From contig CM027382.1 of assembly GCA_015680905.1 (NCBI GenBank), positions 20,433,501 to 20,497,500 of the forward strand: a stretch of DNA of 64,000 bases, given 5' to 3'. The DNA comes from Coptis chinensis. Its lineage: Eukaryota; Streptophyta; Magnoliopsida; Ranunculales; Ranunculaceae. Both the position numbers and the translations under genes were made by a program. This document shows, piece by piece, positions 33,996-47,251 of this stretch. Position 1 is the stretch's first letter. Each line of letters opens with the position of its first letter. A model generated the notes under the pieces. The model made no database searches and had not been told where the DNA came from. It saw only the letters and a program-made list of their open reading frames with translations.

Positions 33996-34551
33996 TAATA
34001 TAAAAATAAGTTAAACAAAAGGGTTAGGTTATATAAAAAAAAAAAGGTTAGAACATAGAGCTAAACATAATATCATTAAGAAACGGGGGCACAGTGTGTG
34101 TGAGAGAGAAATTGGTTGGATTTGACATTTGTACGTGATAAATGCACTTTTAAACGCTCAATTTTCCGAGACGAAAGATCAAAGATCAAGGCCCTGGCAA
34201 ACAACTTCATAACGTGACAAGGTACGGTCCAACAAATAGATAACTCTCGACCAATTAAACTTGCCAAAAATAGAAAATTACAACATATTTTATACACAAC
34301 ACAAAAAGTTTTCATACATTTCTAGTAGCGTCGTAGTTCTAATTGGGATTGGAAATGTTTATTTTGAAACGTGATAGATGAAACAATATACAATATATAC
34401 TATACTCTTTGCTTGTCAAAGAAAAAGGTGACAAACCAATAATCCCATAATTATACAATATATAAAAAAAAATCTACAATTACAAAACAAATATAAAATG
34501 ATTGGGTAATTGAAATTAAAACATTTAAAAAAAACAAAACAAAACATCACC
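33996..34551. other. Spacer, nothing recognised
   Basis: AT-rich with A and T runs. No gene or repeat boundary supported. Confidence 0.45.
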
Positions 34552-34559
34552 TCACAAGC

Positions 34560-35349
34560 TAGTGGCGGAGCCAGGTGGCCCCAGGGTACGTCCTGGCGCA
34601 CCCTCACTTTCCAGTTTCCACCCAGAAAAAAATACTATTTGTCCAATCATTTACTATTCCCTCATAGCCAAAATCCAAACAAATACGAAAGGAAAAAAAT
34701 AAAAAAACAAACCAAACCCAGCCCACAAACCCACTGACCCCTTACGACTTACGTACTCTTTCTCTCTCCCAAAAATAATAAATTAAAAGTATAAACCACA
34801 AATATTAACCTCACGTACTCTCTCTCTTATTTAAAATAAATAAATAAATAAAAACTAAAAACTTTTCACGTACTCTCTCTTTTGGTGACTCGTCTCTCAC
34901 TCTCTTCTTCATGTACTCTCTCTTTTGGTGACTCAATCTTTCACTCTCTTGAGGACGCCGTGGTAAGTTTTAAATAAATTTTCTAAACTATTGTTTTTTT
35001 TTTTAGTATTTTGTAGGTTTAAACTTGATGTTTTATTTCTCTTGGAATTTAAAGTAATAGATTGCATTGATTAATTGCTATTTAAGTATTGTTTAAACAA
35101 CTATGTTAAAGTATTTGATCAAAGAAAAGTTATTGCTAACTCAACCAATGCTGAACTCAGAAAATGTTAGTAATGCTGAAATAAAATTCTCTTCAAAACG
35201 AAGTCACCAAGAAATTGAAGATGGTAGTTGAAATATTAGTTAAAAGAAATAATGAATTTTGTGATTGGGCTTGAAATATTAGTTTTTAAAAAAATTGTAT
35301 GCTTGGTTGTAGTGGCTCACCCTCACTTAATTTTCTGGCTCCGCCACTG
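34560..35349. mobile_element. Non-autonomous hAT-type element, copy 2
   Basis: The ends TAGTGGCGGAGCCAGG and CTGGCTCCGCCACTG are flanked by the 8-bp repeat TCACAAGC / TCACCAGC (34552-34559 and 35350-35357), with one mismatch. It matches copy 1 (20-797) almost throughout, but near the left end it has a longer GC-rich stretch that copy 1 lacks. It lies 1.6 kb before the WRKY start codon. Confidence 0.85.
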
Positions 35350-35357
35350 TCACCAGC

Positions 35358-36991
35358 TCAACCAACAAATCATTTGTAAATAGTCAACATATTTTTTTTT
35401 TAGAAAAAGAAAATGATTTTATATATATAAAAAAATCATTTGTATATAGTCAACACATTTTTTCTGTCTTTTCTCTAGAAAAAGAGAATGATTTTATAAA
35501 ATAAAAATACCAATACCAATTAGCTATCTAAAGGTAGTAAATAACAACTAGCTAATCTATTTTATTGAATTTTCAGTAATTAGAAAATAAAGTTGCTGTA
35601 ATTTGAAAACCTTTTCTGTTAATAACGTCAAAGAGAGGAATAGCTTCATATCGTAATATATGAAGAATAGCACACACATTATTTTCGAAAACAAAAAACA
35701 CACACACATCATGACTCATGATCATATACAGTAAACACAGTTCCGGTTACCGGTTAAAAGCATTTAACCTTGACCCACCACTTCTGTCAACGAACCTAAA
35801 TCCTCGCTTTAATAAAAGTCAACTCTTCCCACTGGCAAACAGCTCAAATTCCAATTTTACCGTGTCATAATTCCACAACTAATCCATCTTTACATTTTAC
35901 CTTTTGACTCAATCTTACAGTCTTTAGCCGGTTAAAAGGTAAAACATATATCCCAAGAAATAATCGTAGTCAACATCTTGACTCTGTCTTTTCATACAAA
36001 AAGTCCACAGTTCAAAAAGACCAAACAAATTGTACAAGTGGCGGAATATTATTTGTCAAGGCATTGACGGCAGATGGGTAGATGCGACAGCTCAGTGCAT
36101 CGATGCCTTGTATTAAGAGGCATAAGTTTGACTCGAATCCTCTTTTCTCTTTCTTCACTAACAAGATCGGTACCTTTTCTTCTAATTTTGTGTTACCCCT
36201 TTCGGTTTTAGACCTTTATAAGTTTACTCCTTAAGTCTTTGGTAATTATTTTTGGTCTTATTTCAGTAGGGTCTCAAATTATGACTTTACCCGAATGAAG
36301 TTTTTCACCTCAATATTATATCTATTTCTTGGATGACATTTCATATAACAAATTATTGCATGGTCCAAAATATAGGATGTCCGTGCGTACAAAATTCAAT
36401 ATTGGCTAGTCACTTAGTCTAGTCAGAAGGTTTTGGAGAAACAAATTCGTGTTTTATAATACCTTTACTATTTTTGTCAATTTTAAGTCAATTAATATTT
36501 ACATTCTTTTCCGTGGATAACTTTTGTTTAACAATATGTTTATATTATATTTTTTGACTAGTTAATTTTTATAAATTATCTACTGACTGATGGAGTTTCA
36601 CTGCCAACGTGAATTATGTCAAATTTCGATGATGATACCTTGAAAGACATTTTTTTGGTCCGTGTTATAGTCATTTTTTTGGATGATATGTCCTTCAGTC
36701 CGTGTGGAAGGAGTTGAAGTCACGATTCCCTTATTTGTTAGGATAATGGCATTGACTATAAAATAGGCCACATGTTTGACCATCAAATGGGGTACTACCA
36801 ATTTATAAACCTGTAAGGGTGAATAAGCAAAATCTCTAACACTGGAGGGTTAAATGAGATAACAAAACCTCTTCTTTCTTTCTCTTCTTTATAAGCTTCA
36901 AACACATCTCTTTTCTTCTTTGTTCTTTTGTTTCTTTTGATTGTGTATTGAGGTTGTAGAACTTTAAAGTCTTTTAAGAAAGAACAAGAAC
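35358..36991 (+). promoter_or_regulatory. Upstream region of the WRKY gene with clustered W-boxes
   Basis: Contains eleven W-box cores TTGAC(C/T) on either strand: 35382, 35448, 35770, 35817, 35904, 35968, 35978, 36486, 36554, 36752 and 36776. Seven fall within 600 bp (35382-35983). W-boxes bind WRKY proteins, and WRKY genes are often regulated by themselves or relatives, which this suggests. TATA candidates are TATAAAATA at 36757 and TTTATAAGC at about 36887; the second would give a leader of about 70-80 bases, rich in CT. The coordinates cover the whole interval from the hAT element to the start codon. Confidence 0.6.
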
Positions 36992-38433
<1,442 letters not shown>

Positions 38434-39184
38434 GCTCGGTGATGCAAACTCAAACATCAACAAATATCTCAAAAGGAATCCCAATATCTCAGAGTTGTTC
38501 GCATCTTCAACGTTGGTAACAAGCCTCAAGTCAATAGGCTTTGTAATTGTTTGTTCCTTCCATTACAATTTTACACTATTTTATTTCGCACTTTGAAAAA
38601 CCAAAGTGGTATCTGAAAATAATGCAAAGAAAATTGTGGAGGGAATTTGGGATTTCTTATCAAAAGAAAGAAAGATGATAGTGGGTGCTCAAATCTCATC
38701 ATCATTCATCAAAGTTTTGATATTGCTTTTGCTTTATTTTTGGTTCTTGTGAGAATTACTTTATCATTGATGGAGAAGCTTTTTCTTCCTATGTTCTTTA
38801 AAAAATCTTGTTATTACTTATTAGTCAATGGTGATAGTGCCTTGGGGACTGGGGTTATGGAATAACGTGACTTGTAATTTTACCAAAGAGTCTGGTAGGA
38901 CCAGGGAGAGACAATAGATTGGACTTTTGGGGAAGTGGGTGTTGAAAATTTTGGTTGGGTTTTTAAATATTGTTTGTTGATATTGTCGTTTATGGTCCCA
39001 CAATTTTCATGATGTTTGGACTTTGGAGAGACTTCGAAATTAACAACTCACATTGATCCAAATTGATTGAGAATAGTTGGCAAGTCAAAATAGGCGGTCG
39101 TGGTAATGATCTCATTGGACTTTCGTTGAGTTGTTTGTTTTTTTAGGTAACTGTTGATCCCATATTCCCTTTTGTATTTATATA
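38434..39184 (+). other. 3' flank of the WRKY gene
   Basis: Contains the presumed 3' untranslated region. A/T-rich candidates for polyadenylation signals are present, but no site could be fixed. No further gene seen. Confidence 0.5.
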
Positions 39185-39193
39185 TTACTTAAT

Positions 39194-40964
39194 GAGGAGT
39201 GCCAGCGAGCCCATCAGCTATCTCCTGGGCTCCGCAATGCGCCGCTTAAAGACCAGTGTTCTGCAAAACGCTAGGAGGTAGTTTGGCACTTCGGCACTTT
39301 GGCGGTGGGAGAGCGACTAGACACTAAGCGGGGGTTTTTTTTTAATATATATATATATAATAATACACATATACTACAAGAAACGAAAAAATTTATTTAT
39401 TATAACTCAAAAAATAAATACAAATAAAAATATTTATTACAAAAATATGTAATAGTTGAAGAATATCGATTTTATATAATTTTTTTTTTTAATTTTTAAG
39501 TAGCATAGAATTTACATTAGACTTTAGTTTTTTAAATTATTCAAATCTGAAGCGGGTTTTAAATTTTTGACATTTAATTATTCAAAAAAAAAAAAAAAAA
39601 AAAAAACTAAGTGGGCCGTCTAATTGGTCCACTGATTTTTTATAACTTGCGTCTAGGCGAGTTGGGTGGGCACCGCCTGGCACCTAGAAACCACCTAGAC
39701 GGTCGCCTAGACTAATTTTAAAATTTTTAGAACAATGTTAAGGACGACAAAACTTGACCTACACTACTACAACTGGTCTTCAAAAGTTTATAAAAATTGA
39801 ACTAAACAAGAATCTGCGTGACTTATGGCTTCTTCATTCTCAAAATACCGTTTTATAATTCTCAAAAAGGGGAAAAACCTCTCGTGTTTATCTACTCTTT
39901 CCCTTTCTAATCTCTCTTCATACCTCTTTTATCCCTCTTTAAGTTAAGGAAATTGATTTAGGATTTTAAAGTTTAAATTTGGTTTATGTCAACGATTTTT
40001 TGAGTGCATTATTTGAAATGGTTAGTACATAAGTTCTTTCTTGAAATGGGTACAAGATTTTGTGTCAATCTTCTTCTTCAAATATGGTTTATATCAAGGA
40101 TAAGAAGAGATGGATGAGCAAGGAATATAGCATTGTGGAAATGGAATATAGCATTGTGGAAATTTTAAAGAGGGAGGACAAAATATTGAGTGGAATTTGG
40201 GTGTTGAAATCATGTATGTTTAGACAAGTTTGAACAAAGATGGATCTACTATTTCCATCACCAAGAATCATACATTGTTACTTTAAATTATTTTCATCTT
40301 GTGTGTAAACCTTAGTTCAAGATTTCAGAATTTTCAGAATTCCGACAAATCTAAAAATTGAAATTCTAGACCTTATTTCACTATATTTTGAGTACATTAT
40401 GAAATTCATGTTTTTTTTTTACTCTTAATCTGGAATTCCAAATTTTTCAAAAATTGAAATATTGAACGAAATTTTGAGAATTCCGTCAAAATAACGAACT
40501 ATGGTGTAAACATATCAAGCCTATAACAAATGATCAAATGGTTCCCCTTTGTCCTTTCAATATTTTGTTTTTATAGTTTTTCATTGTATGTTAAATTTTA
40601 TCTTTAAAATTTTAAATTTGAGGAACCACCTGCAAAGGGAAAAAAGGGATTTTTTCTCAAGGCCCAAAATATCGGTTCTCTGCATTTTATTTTCCATTTT
40701 TTAATCATATTGGATATATAAAAATATCGGAAATGCAAATATTGAAAAATATATCAGTAAAAAGAAAATATATATCGATTATATTGGTGAGAGAATATAA
40801 AGTTTCGGGTAGTTTTTCTATGCAGAGGCTAAAAAGGAGGCGAGGGAAAAGTTTTTTCCCCAATTTCTAAGTGACCTTTAGAAAAAGTAGGATACATTTT
40901 TTTTTGTCTTTTAGCGGTATGTTTTGGAGCCCATGAGATAGCTGATGGGCTCTTAGCATTCCTC
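39194..40964. mobile_element. TIR element, Mutator-like, ~1.77 kb
   Basis: The left end GAGGAGTGCCAGCGAGCCCA pairs with the reverse complement of the right end, GAGGAATGCTAAGAGCCCAT. The pairing continues through ATCAGCTATCTC(C/A)TGGGCTCC, about 40 bp in all. Flanks TTACTTAAT (39185-39193) and TTATTTTAT (40965-40973) agree at 7 of 9 positions, fitting a Mutator-type 9-bp duplication. There is no transposase. A copy of the dispersed MITE-like repeat is nested inside, and a 20-bp tandem duplication lies at 40120-40160. Confidence 0.65.
40315..40503 (-). repeat. Dispersed MITE-like repeat family, copy 4
   Basis: Starts GTTCAAGATTTCAGAATT and ends AACGAACTATG. Orientation is as copy 2. It is nested inside the TIR element at 39194-40964. 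Confidence 0.55.
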
Positions 40965-41221
40965 TTATTTTATTTATTTATTTATTTTTAATTTCTCATT
41001 ATCAGATGGAAAAATGATCTTGGTTTTCTCATTTTGTTTAGAAGAGTTAGTGACTGATTTTATGCAGATATCAGCTTGTTTAGACAATAATATCTTATTT
41101 TACGACATTATTCTCGGAGTCTAATATTCGTGTTATCTTTTTTTGGTCTCTTTGCTTTGTGGATTCGATTAGATCATAGGTTTATGTTTTGTTTTTTATG
41201 ACCAACTTAATTAAGACATTG

Positions 41222-42283
41222 TTCAATTTATGGCAAACAATTCTAGTGGGAAAGCTGCCAAAAATGTGTAATCACTACAAGATTGTTGGTCATCTTGTGA
41301 CAGAATGCAAAAAGCTTAAAGGAGTTATGCAAGCAAATGATAAGGGTAAGGAAGTGGTAATGGACACAACCCCTCCAGTAGAAAATGTCCAGGTCGATGG
41401 TACAAAGAAAAAGAAATAGAAACAGAAAGAAAGGGCATCAGGAATGGGTGAGAGCAGACGCAAATAAGAAAGATGGAGCTAACAATGAGGACGCAAGTAA
41501 GAAAGATGGAGATAACAATGAGGTTAGCGCCACTAAGGACGCAGGCACGAGTAACCAATTTGCGGCTCTTGCAGAAATTGAAGAGGATACACACGGAAAT
41601 GAGGTAGTAGAAGTGTTGAATATTGAGACAACAGTTCGAGTGGTGACAGACTCACCTAGTGTGGATGATACTAACCTACCGCTTGTGTGTGCATCACCCA
41701 TGATAATGGGTGCCACATCGTCTCAAGTGGATGCGCGACAAGAAAAAGAAATGGAACCTCTTCGCTCAACGCCAGTGAGCACGTACTTGAACGAGCAAGT
41801 AGAGAAGGAGGCGATAGTGGTACAAGCTATGAATGGTATAGTTTTAGACTCCTATTCTTCATCAACAACGAGAGAAGAGTCTTCTAGTGCCTCTTCAGAA
41901 GCAGCCAATATAGTCTTAAATGAAACCAACTCCATACTGAGATTGGTAAATTGGGCAGATCTTGCTAATGACGAAGATAACTCAGAGGATGGCGATGAAC
42001 CATGTCAAGCTCAGAAGAAGAGAGGAAGTAAGCCAAAGGGGAAAGTTGTCGATTCGACTCCTCGTCCACCTAGGGCTAGAAACATTCCAGCAAGATATAA
42101 ATGAATTACTCTTACTGGAGACACACATGGTTTAGAATCTAGAATGAAGGTTCATCACCTTCATGGAATATATTATTTTGGATTCAAAGTGGTAACTTAA
42201 TCCAGCTCGGGTGGTGCTCAACCCCTATATTGTAACCTTATTATTATATATAATATTCACATTTTGCCTGAAAAAAATAAATA
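41222..42283 (+). mobile_element. LINE copy consisting of ORF1 end plus 3' end
   Basis: Flanked by a perfect 13-bp direct repeat AATTAAGACATTG (41209-41221 and 42284-42296). The 3' end carries ATATATAATATTCACATTTTG followed by an A-rich tail of AAAAAAATAAATA type. Variable long duplication plus A-rich tail is the mark of LINE target-primed insertion. It is truncated at the 5' side inside ORF1, and ORF2 (endonuclease and RT) is absent between the ORF1 stop (42104) and the tail. Confidence 0.8.
41255..42104 (+). pseudogene. LINE ORF1 C-terminal part (zinc-knuckle RNA-binding protein)
   Basis: The first part reads KLPKMCNHYKIVGHLVTECK, a CCHC-type zinc knuckle of the plant LINE ORF1 family (DUF4283-associated) with one ligand position altered to histidine-tyrosine. 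A frame change near 41415 leads to GHQEWVRADANKK, a duplicated KKDGANNEDA / KKDGDNNEV stretch, and TSNQFAALAEIEED, the usual 'FAAL' motif. A long acidic, Ser-rich tail follows, ending RPPRARNIPARYK. In intact LINEs this binds the element RNA. The frame is open for 240 codons in the second part. Confidence 0.65.
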
Positions 42284-42450
42284 AATTAAGACATTGGTTA
42301 TGGCCTTGTGTGGCTCCATCCGTTTGGGATGAGATAATGAGATTGTGAGTGTTTGGATATGTTGATCTTTTAGAATGAGGGAATTACCAAATAAGGAAAC
42401 AATAAATCAGTGGCGCCGTAAATGATTTGCTTCACATTCAGTGATCTAGG

Positions 42451-43518
42451 TAGGGCTAGTCATCGAGTCGAGCTGCTCGCGAGTAACTTGAGCTCAGCTC
42501 GTCGAAGGCTCGGCTCAAGCTCGTCTGCGTAAAAGTATGAGTCAAGCTTGAGCTTAATTTAAAGCTCGTTCTAGATGGCGAGTAATTCGAGTTCGAGCTT
42601 GAGTAGTTCGCAAGCTACTCGTGAGCTACTCGAGTCGAGCTCGAGCTTGAGTAGCTCGTGAACTACTCGTTTTATAAGCCCATACACAATCAAATCATTT
42701 ATATATGCAAGTCCACAGCCCATGAATCTATCCCATTGGCCCATACCCACATGCCCAACGCCCCAACATACTTAAAGACATAACCCATTGACCTTAACTA
42801 CTAAACTTGTGCGCAATCAAACCCTACACTCAACAGCTGCATCTCTTCTCTTCTAACATACTTATTCTCTTTCTTCAACTTAAAAACCATCAAAAGTTGT
42901 AAAAAGTGTTTTTGTTCTAATGGGTTTAGCTTGGTTATGGATCTGTTTTTTATCTTTTGTTATTGTGTAATGTTGTTAACGAATTTAGTAATTGAGATTT
43001 TGGAGAGAGGATTATTGATTCGTTTAGATTGTATTCTCTCTTTTTATATATATATGATGGATTCATTTAATGAAGCAGGATTTGTTTTGTTACTATGTAT
43101 GGTGGTTTGCTTTTTTCTTTTGTAGATTGTTGTTTTTTTTAAAAAAATTGTGTGCAGGGAGATCATCAAAGGTTTTATATGTGGTGGTTTTATTATACTG
43201 TATACATCAAATTCATTCCAAATTGTGTTGTTTTCACAATTGCACCTCTTAACTTCATGGTAAACAGTGGGTGACTGCGACTGCTAGTTTTTTTTTTTGT
43301 TCAAACAAGTTCGAACTCAAGCTCGAACTCGAGCTCATAGTGCAAAACGAGTCGAGCCGAGTCAAGCTTGAGTTATTAGTACAACTGAGCGAGTCGAGCA
43401 TGAGCCCCACATTAAACTCGAAGTTAAGTTCGAGTCGAGCTCGAGCATGCTCGCTAAATGTGTGAGTCGAGCTTGAGCATGCCAATACTCGACTCGGGTA
43501 GCTCGATGACCAGCCCTA
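42451..43518. mobile_element. Non-autonomous hAT element with GCTCGAG-rich arms
   Basis: The left end TAGGGCTAGTCATCGAG and the right end, in reverse complement TAGGGCTGGTCATCGAG, are flanked by GATCTAGG / GATCTAGT (42443-42450 and 43519-43526), an 8-bp duplication with one mismatch. Both arms are packed with CGAGCTCGAG-type repeats able to fold back. The middle is AT-rich with no recognised gene. Confidence 0.82.
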
Positions 43519-43811
43519 GATCTAGTTAGGATTATAGTATTGCAGCCGTTGTACCAGTATATTAGAATCTAGTTAGGAATTTAGGATGTTGACTTAGTCG
43601 GTGCCTTTGTGGGTATTTGGGAGTAAGAATAAACTTATTGAGTCATTGTTATAAAAAGAGAGGGTTGCAAAAAAAAAAAAAAAAAATGATATTTTGCTCA
43701 ACAGAACACTGCGTTCAACTACATTATTAGTAGCCTCCCATATGGCCATATATTAGTATGTATATATACAAAGGGTGTAGATTAGTGTTGTGAAACGATA
43801 CGATATTGGGT

Positions 43812-45184
43812 ACAAGGCAAGAGTGGTTGCAAGGAATTTCTAAGAAAAGGAAGAAGTTGATTACAATGATGTTTTCTCACAAGTGGTCAAACATACTTCT
43901 ATTCGTGTATTATTGAGTTTGGTAGCTCATTTCCAATTAGAATTATAGCAACTTGATGTGAAAACTGCTTTATTACATGGAGACTTAGAAGAAGAGATCT
44001 ATATGAGACAACCGGAATGTTTTGTTGTTGCAAAGAAAGAAGGTCATGTGTGCAAGCTAAATAGGTCATTGTATGATTTAAAATAATCGCCACGACAATG
44101 GTACAAACATTTTGACATGTTCATGATGAAGCATAAATATACCCGAAGTAAGTATCATTATTGCATTTACTTTAGTAGACTTTGTGGTGATGACTTTACT
44201 TATCTCTTGTTTTATGTGGATGACATGTTTATTGCTTCCAAAAACATGGTGGAGATAGAAAAGTTGAAATTTTAACTTAGTTATGAGTTTTGAGATGAAA
44301 GACTTTGGTGGAGCTAATAAGATATTAGGCATAGAGATTGAGAAAGATAGGAAAAAGCGAAGGCTAGTTGTATCTCAGAAGAAATACCTTTAAAAAGTGA
44401 TTTCTAGATTTGGTATGAAGAATGTGAAGTCGGTTTTTACTCCTTTTGTTGAGCATTTTAGGCTTTCAACTAGGTTCTCTCCTAGCTTGGTGGAGGAGCA
44501 AGAGCATATGGCTTGAGTTCCTTATGTTAGTGCAGTAGGCAATTTGATATATGATATGGTGTGCACACACCCAGACATTTTACAAGCAGTCAGTGTTGTG
44601 AGTAGCTATATGGCAAATCCTGGGAAACAACATTGGGAAGCAGTGAAATGGGTTTTGAGGTACTTGAAGAGTATCTTGGATGTGGGACCAGTTTATGGTG
44701 GAGATACTTGTCATGTCATTGGTTATGTGGACTCATATTATGCAGGTGATATAGACAGTCAAAAATCTACTACTGGTTATGTGTTTATGATATATGGTGC
44801 ACCGGTTAGTTGGAGGCTTGGAGCTATATGCTGTAAACTACAGTGCCTCTATCTACTATAGAAGTAGAGTATATGACAGTGGCAGAAGTAGTGAAGGAGG
44901 TCTTATGGCTTCGAGGTCTTCTTGATGATATGTGTATTGAGCATGACAATGTTATTTTGTATTGTGATAGTCAGAGTGCTATTCATTTGACAAATAATTA
45001 GGTCCATCATGCTAGGACCAAATATATTGATGTCTGTTATCACTTTGTGCGAGATGTGGTTAAGGATGGTGATGTAGCACTTGAGAAAGTGGGCACCAAA
45101 GACAACTCCACCGATATGTTGACCAAAGGTTGTCATCGAGTTAAGTTTCCACATTGTTTGGACTTATTTCAAATCCTACATGTT
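43812..45184 (+). pseudogene. Decayed copia pol remnant (RT and RNase H)
   Basis: RT pieces are [60 protein letters not shown] and LLFYVDDMFIASKN (about 44208-44240), with stops between. The RNase H part (44544-45170) has MVCTHPDILQAVSVVSSYMA, HWEAVKWVLRYLK, GYVDSYYAGDIDSQKSTTGY, LYCDSQSAIHLTN and DNSTDMLTKG. Gag, protease and integrase are missing on the left, where the sequence begins abruptly. The family differs from the copia at 27-34 kb. Many stops and frame changes mark it as old. Confidence 0.88.
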
Positions 45185-45318
45185 TGATGATAGCCCTTTG
45201 GCATGACCTGCTTTCGGGGCGGTTGACGGTGATTTTGATATGTGGTTTTAAAGACTAGTTTCTTGGTGGATAATGTTTGCCTCGGTTTTACATATTGAAA
45301 CCTCACCGAGGTGGAGAA

Positions 45319-45540
45319 TGTTGGAAAATGGGTAATGATTGAGTATAAGTATAGGGGTGCGCCCCTTAATATACCTTGGTGAAGGGGCGTATATGTTGGA
45401 GTTATCCCTCACATGAGGATGAGGAAGAAAAGGAGAAAAACAATACTATTCATGTGAATAAGTCGGAGCGCGCACGCGCTCGATTTAGCCTGGCCCAAGG
45501 CGTGCCTGATAAAACAAGTTTTTATCCGAACGTTTATTGG
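45319..45540 (+). repeat. LTR start after the copia remnant
   Basis: After a purine-rich CGAGGTGGAGAA comes TGTTGGAAAATGGGTAATG. About 70 bp later, TGTTGGAGTTATCCCTCAC matches the start of the LTR fragment at 21675 on the minus strand. Both are followed by a GC-rich block, GAGCGCGCACGCGCTCG here. Which TGTTGG is the true LTR edge is unclear, and the right end was not found. Confidence 0.5.
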
Positions 45541-45555
45541 TTTTCTTGATTAATT

Positions 45556-45625
45556 AAGTCCGAGGTCCACAGTCCGAAGTCCGAAGTCCAAAGACCAAGT
45601 CCCAAGTCCAAAGTCCGTATAGTCG
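45556..45625. repeat. Heptamer tandem repeat AAGTCCG
   Basis: About nine imperfect units of AAGTCCG/AAGTCCA/AAGTCCC in a row. No function is evident. Confidence 0.7.
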
Positions 45626-45629
45626 TACG

Positions 45630-47250
45630 TTTTAGTCAAGTTACCTTACTCACGTGGGTTTGGTAGGATAGGTCGAGTAAGGGATCGTCCAAACCTTAGG
45701 GCTCGGAAAGGTTCACAACTGGAATTACAACTTTTGGTGAGTAGGATTTTAGGTTTCTTAGTTGGTTTTAATTAAATTAACGGTAATGCAAATAATGTAA
45801 ATTACTACGGTAATTTATATGTAGGTAAACAAGATAGAGAAACAGGGAGAGATTTAGTCATACTCATGTAAGAATCATTTTTCAATAGTTTATATTACCA
45901 CATCACTACATCTCTAATTCGTCTCGTGTTCGGAGACGACGTCGAGTATTGATCCCTAGCGCATGCCCACATCTCTGAGCCGCATCGCACTAGCATAAGG
46001 AGTTGAACTAATATTTCATCTTTGGAATATCATTTCAACTCCTGGCTCGATTCCACATCAGTTGGACAAATTGGAGAGTTGTCTGACACCATAGAGTCGC
46101 GCGCGAGACATTTTGGGTCACGCACGAGACTGTTCTGGAGCATCAACACTCCAAATTTGTATAGTCTCAGTCATTTGGGACCGGATGTCTAATCTATGCC
46201 TAATTCCTAAGTAGTGATTCTAGAATATTAAAGAGTCAATCCGGATTCTCACACGCGAAGATAACCCTCCCTCCCTGGGGGAGGGATTAGCTCATGGTTA
46301 TTGAGGGAATAATAAAACTTGCTGTATACATTAAGTAAATAAATGCAGGACAAGAATTACACTAGAAAAGAAATGACTGTTATTATGGGTAAATTGACTT
46401 ACAGTATTTAAGCTGCTGGAATAAAAATGACAGAATGTAAGTGCTAAAATAAAATTAACTAATTGCTAAGCGGATGCTAGAGCATGAAAATGCTGAAGGA
46501 GAATATCTGAAGACCCCCCTTACATATATATAGGCTGATGTCTCGTGAAGCCTTTAATTGGGTTTCGTCTGTTTGCTAATTGAGACATTCAAAACTTTGA
46601 ATAACAAAGTTTTGTCTCCATGCGAATCAATTTGACCCAAAGTTTTGTTACGAAACAAAACTTTTCATTTAATGTTTTGTCTTTTTGTGTTTTGATTTTG
46701 TCTTTTAACCCAATTCAATTCAAACATTGAATTGGTACGTGTCTTTTCCATTGCAAGGTGGCACAAATTTGTGACCATTACTTGCCACCTGCCTATGTTG
46801 ACTCGTCATGCCTTTGGGCCCGCAGAGTGGGTCCTCTTAGTGTGTCCAGTGGCGGCGCCGATTTTGGCGTTTTTACGACTTTCTGTTTTTGCGTAGAGTT
46901 CATCTCCCGGGTCACTATGGCAGTTTCACTAGCCAACGTCGGCATCCAGATTTATCAGATGTGAGCTTTAAAGTTTGTCTTCTTTATATGTGGACCCATT
47001 CTCAAGACCGGTTTTGTTCTTTTGGAAACTTCTATCTCTAGTCGCTTTGTTGGGCTTCACTGGGTTGAGTGGGAAACTTCAAATATTCCAAGATTCCCAT
47101 ACTTCGATGCATGTTTTATCATTATATTCATTTTAAATGCGGAAACCTGCAAAAGTACGAAAATATAATTATTACATGATTATTAAACACATAAACGACC
47201 AAAATACTATGTCTCTCGGGGTTTAATATTACAGTTTTGGGTACTTATCA
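45630..47250 (-). repeat. Putative 3' LTR of the Athila-like element
   Basis: On the minus strand a purine-rich GTTTGGGGGTGGTG (47264-47251) is followed directly by TGATAAGTACCC. This is the arrangement of polypurine tract and LTR start in Athila-type elements. The LTR would run to lower coordinates; its end and a second LTR were not found, so the left boundary is a guess. No coding sequence is present. Confidence 0.4.
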
Positions 47251-47251
47251 C

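Noticed and set aside
38647-38865. 72-codon open frame after the WRKY gene
   Set aside because: Lies in the expected 3' untranslated region and has no recognisable features.
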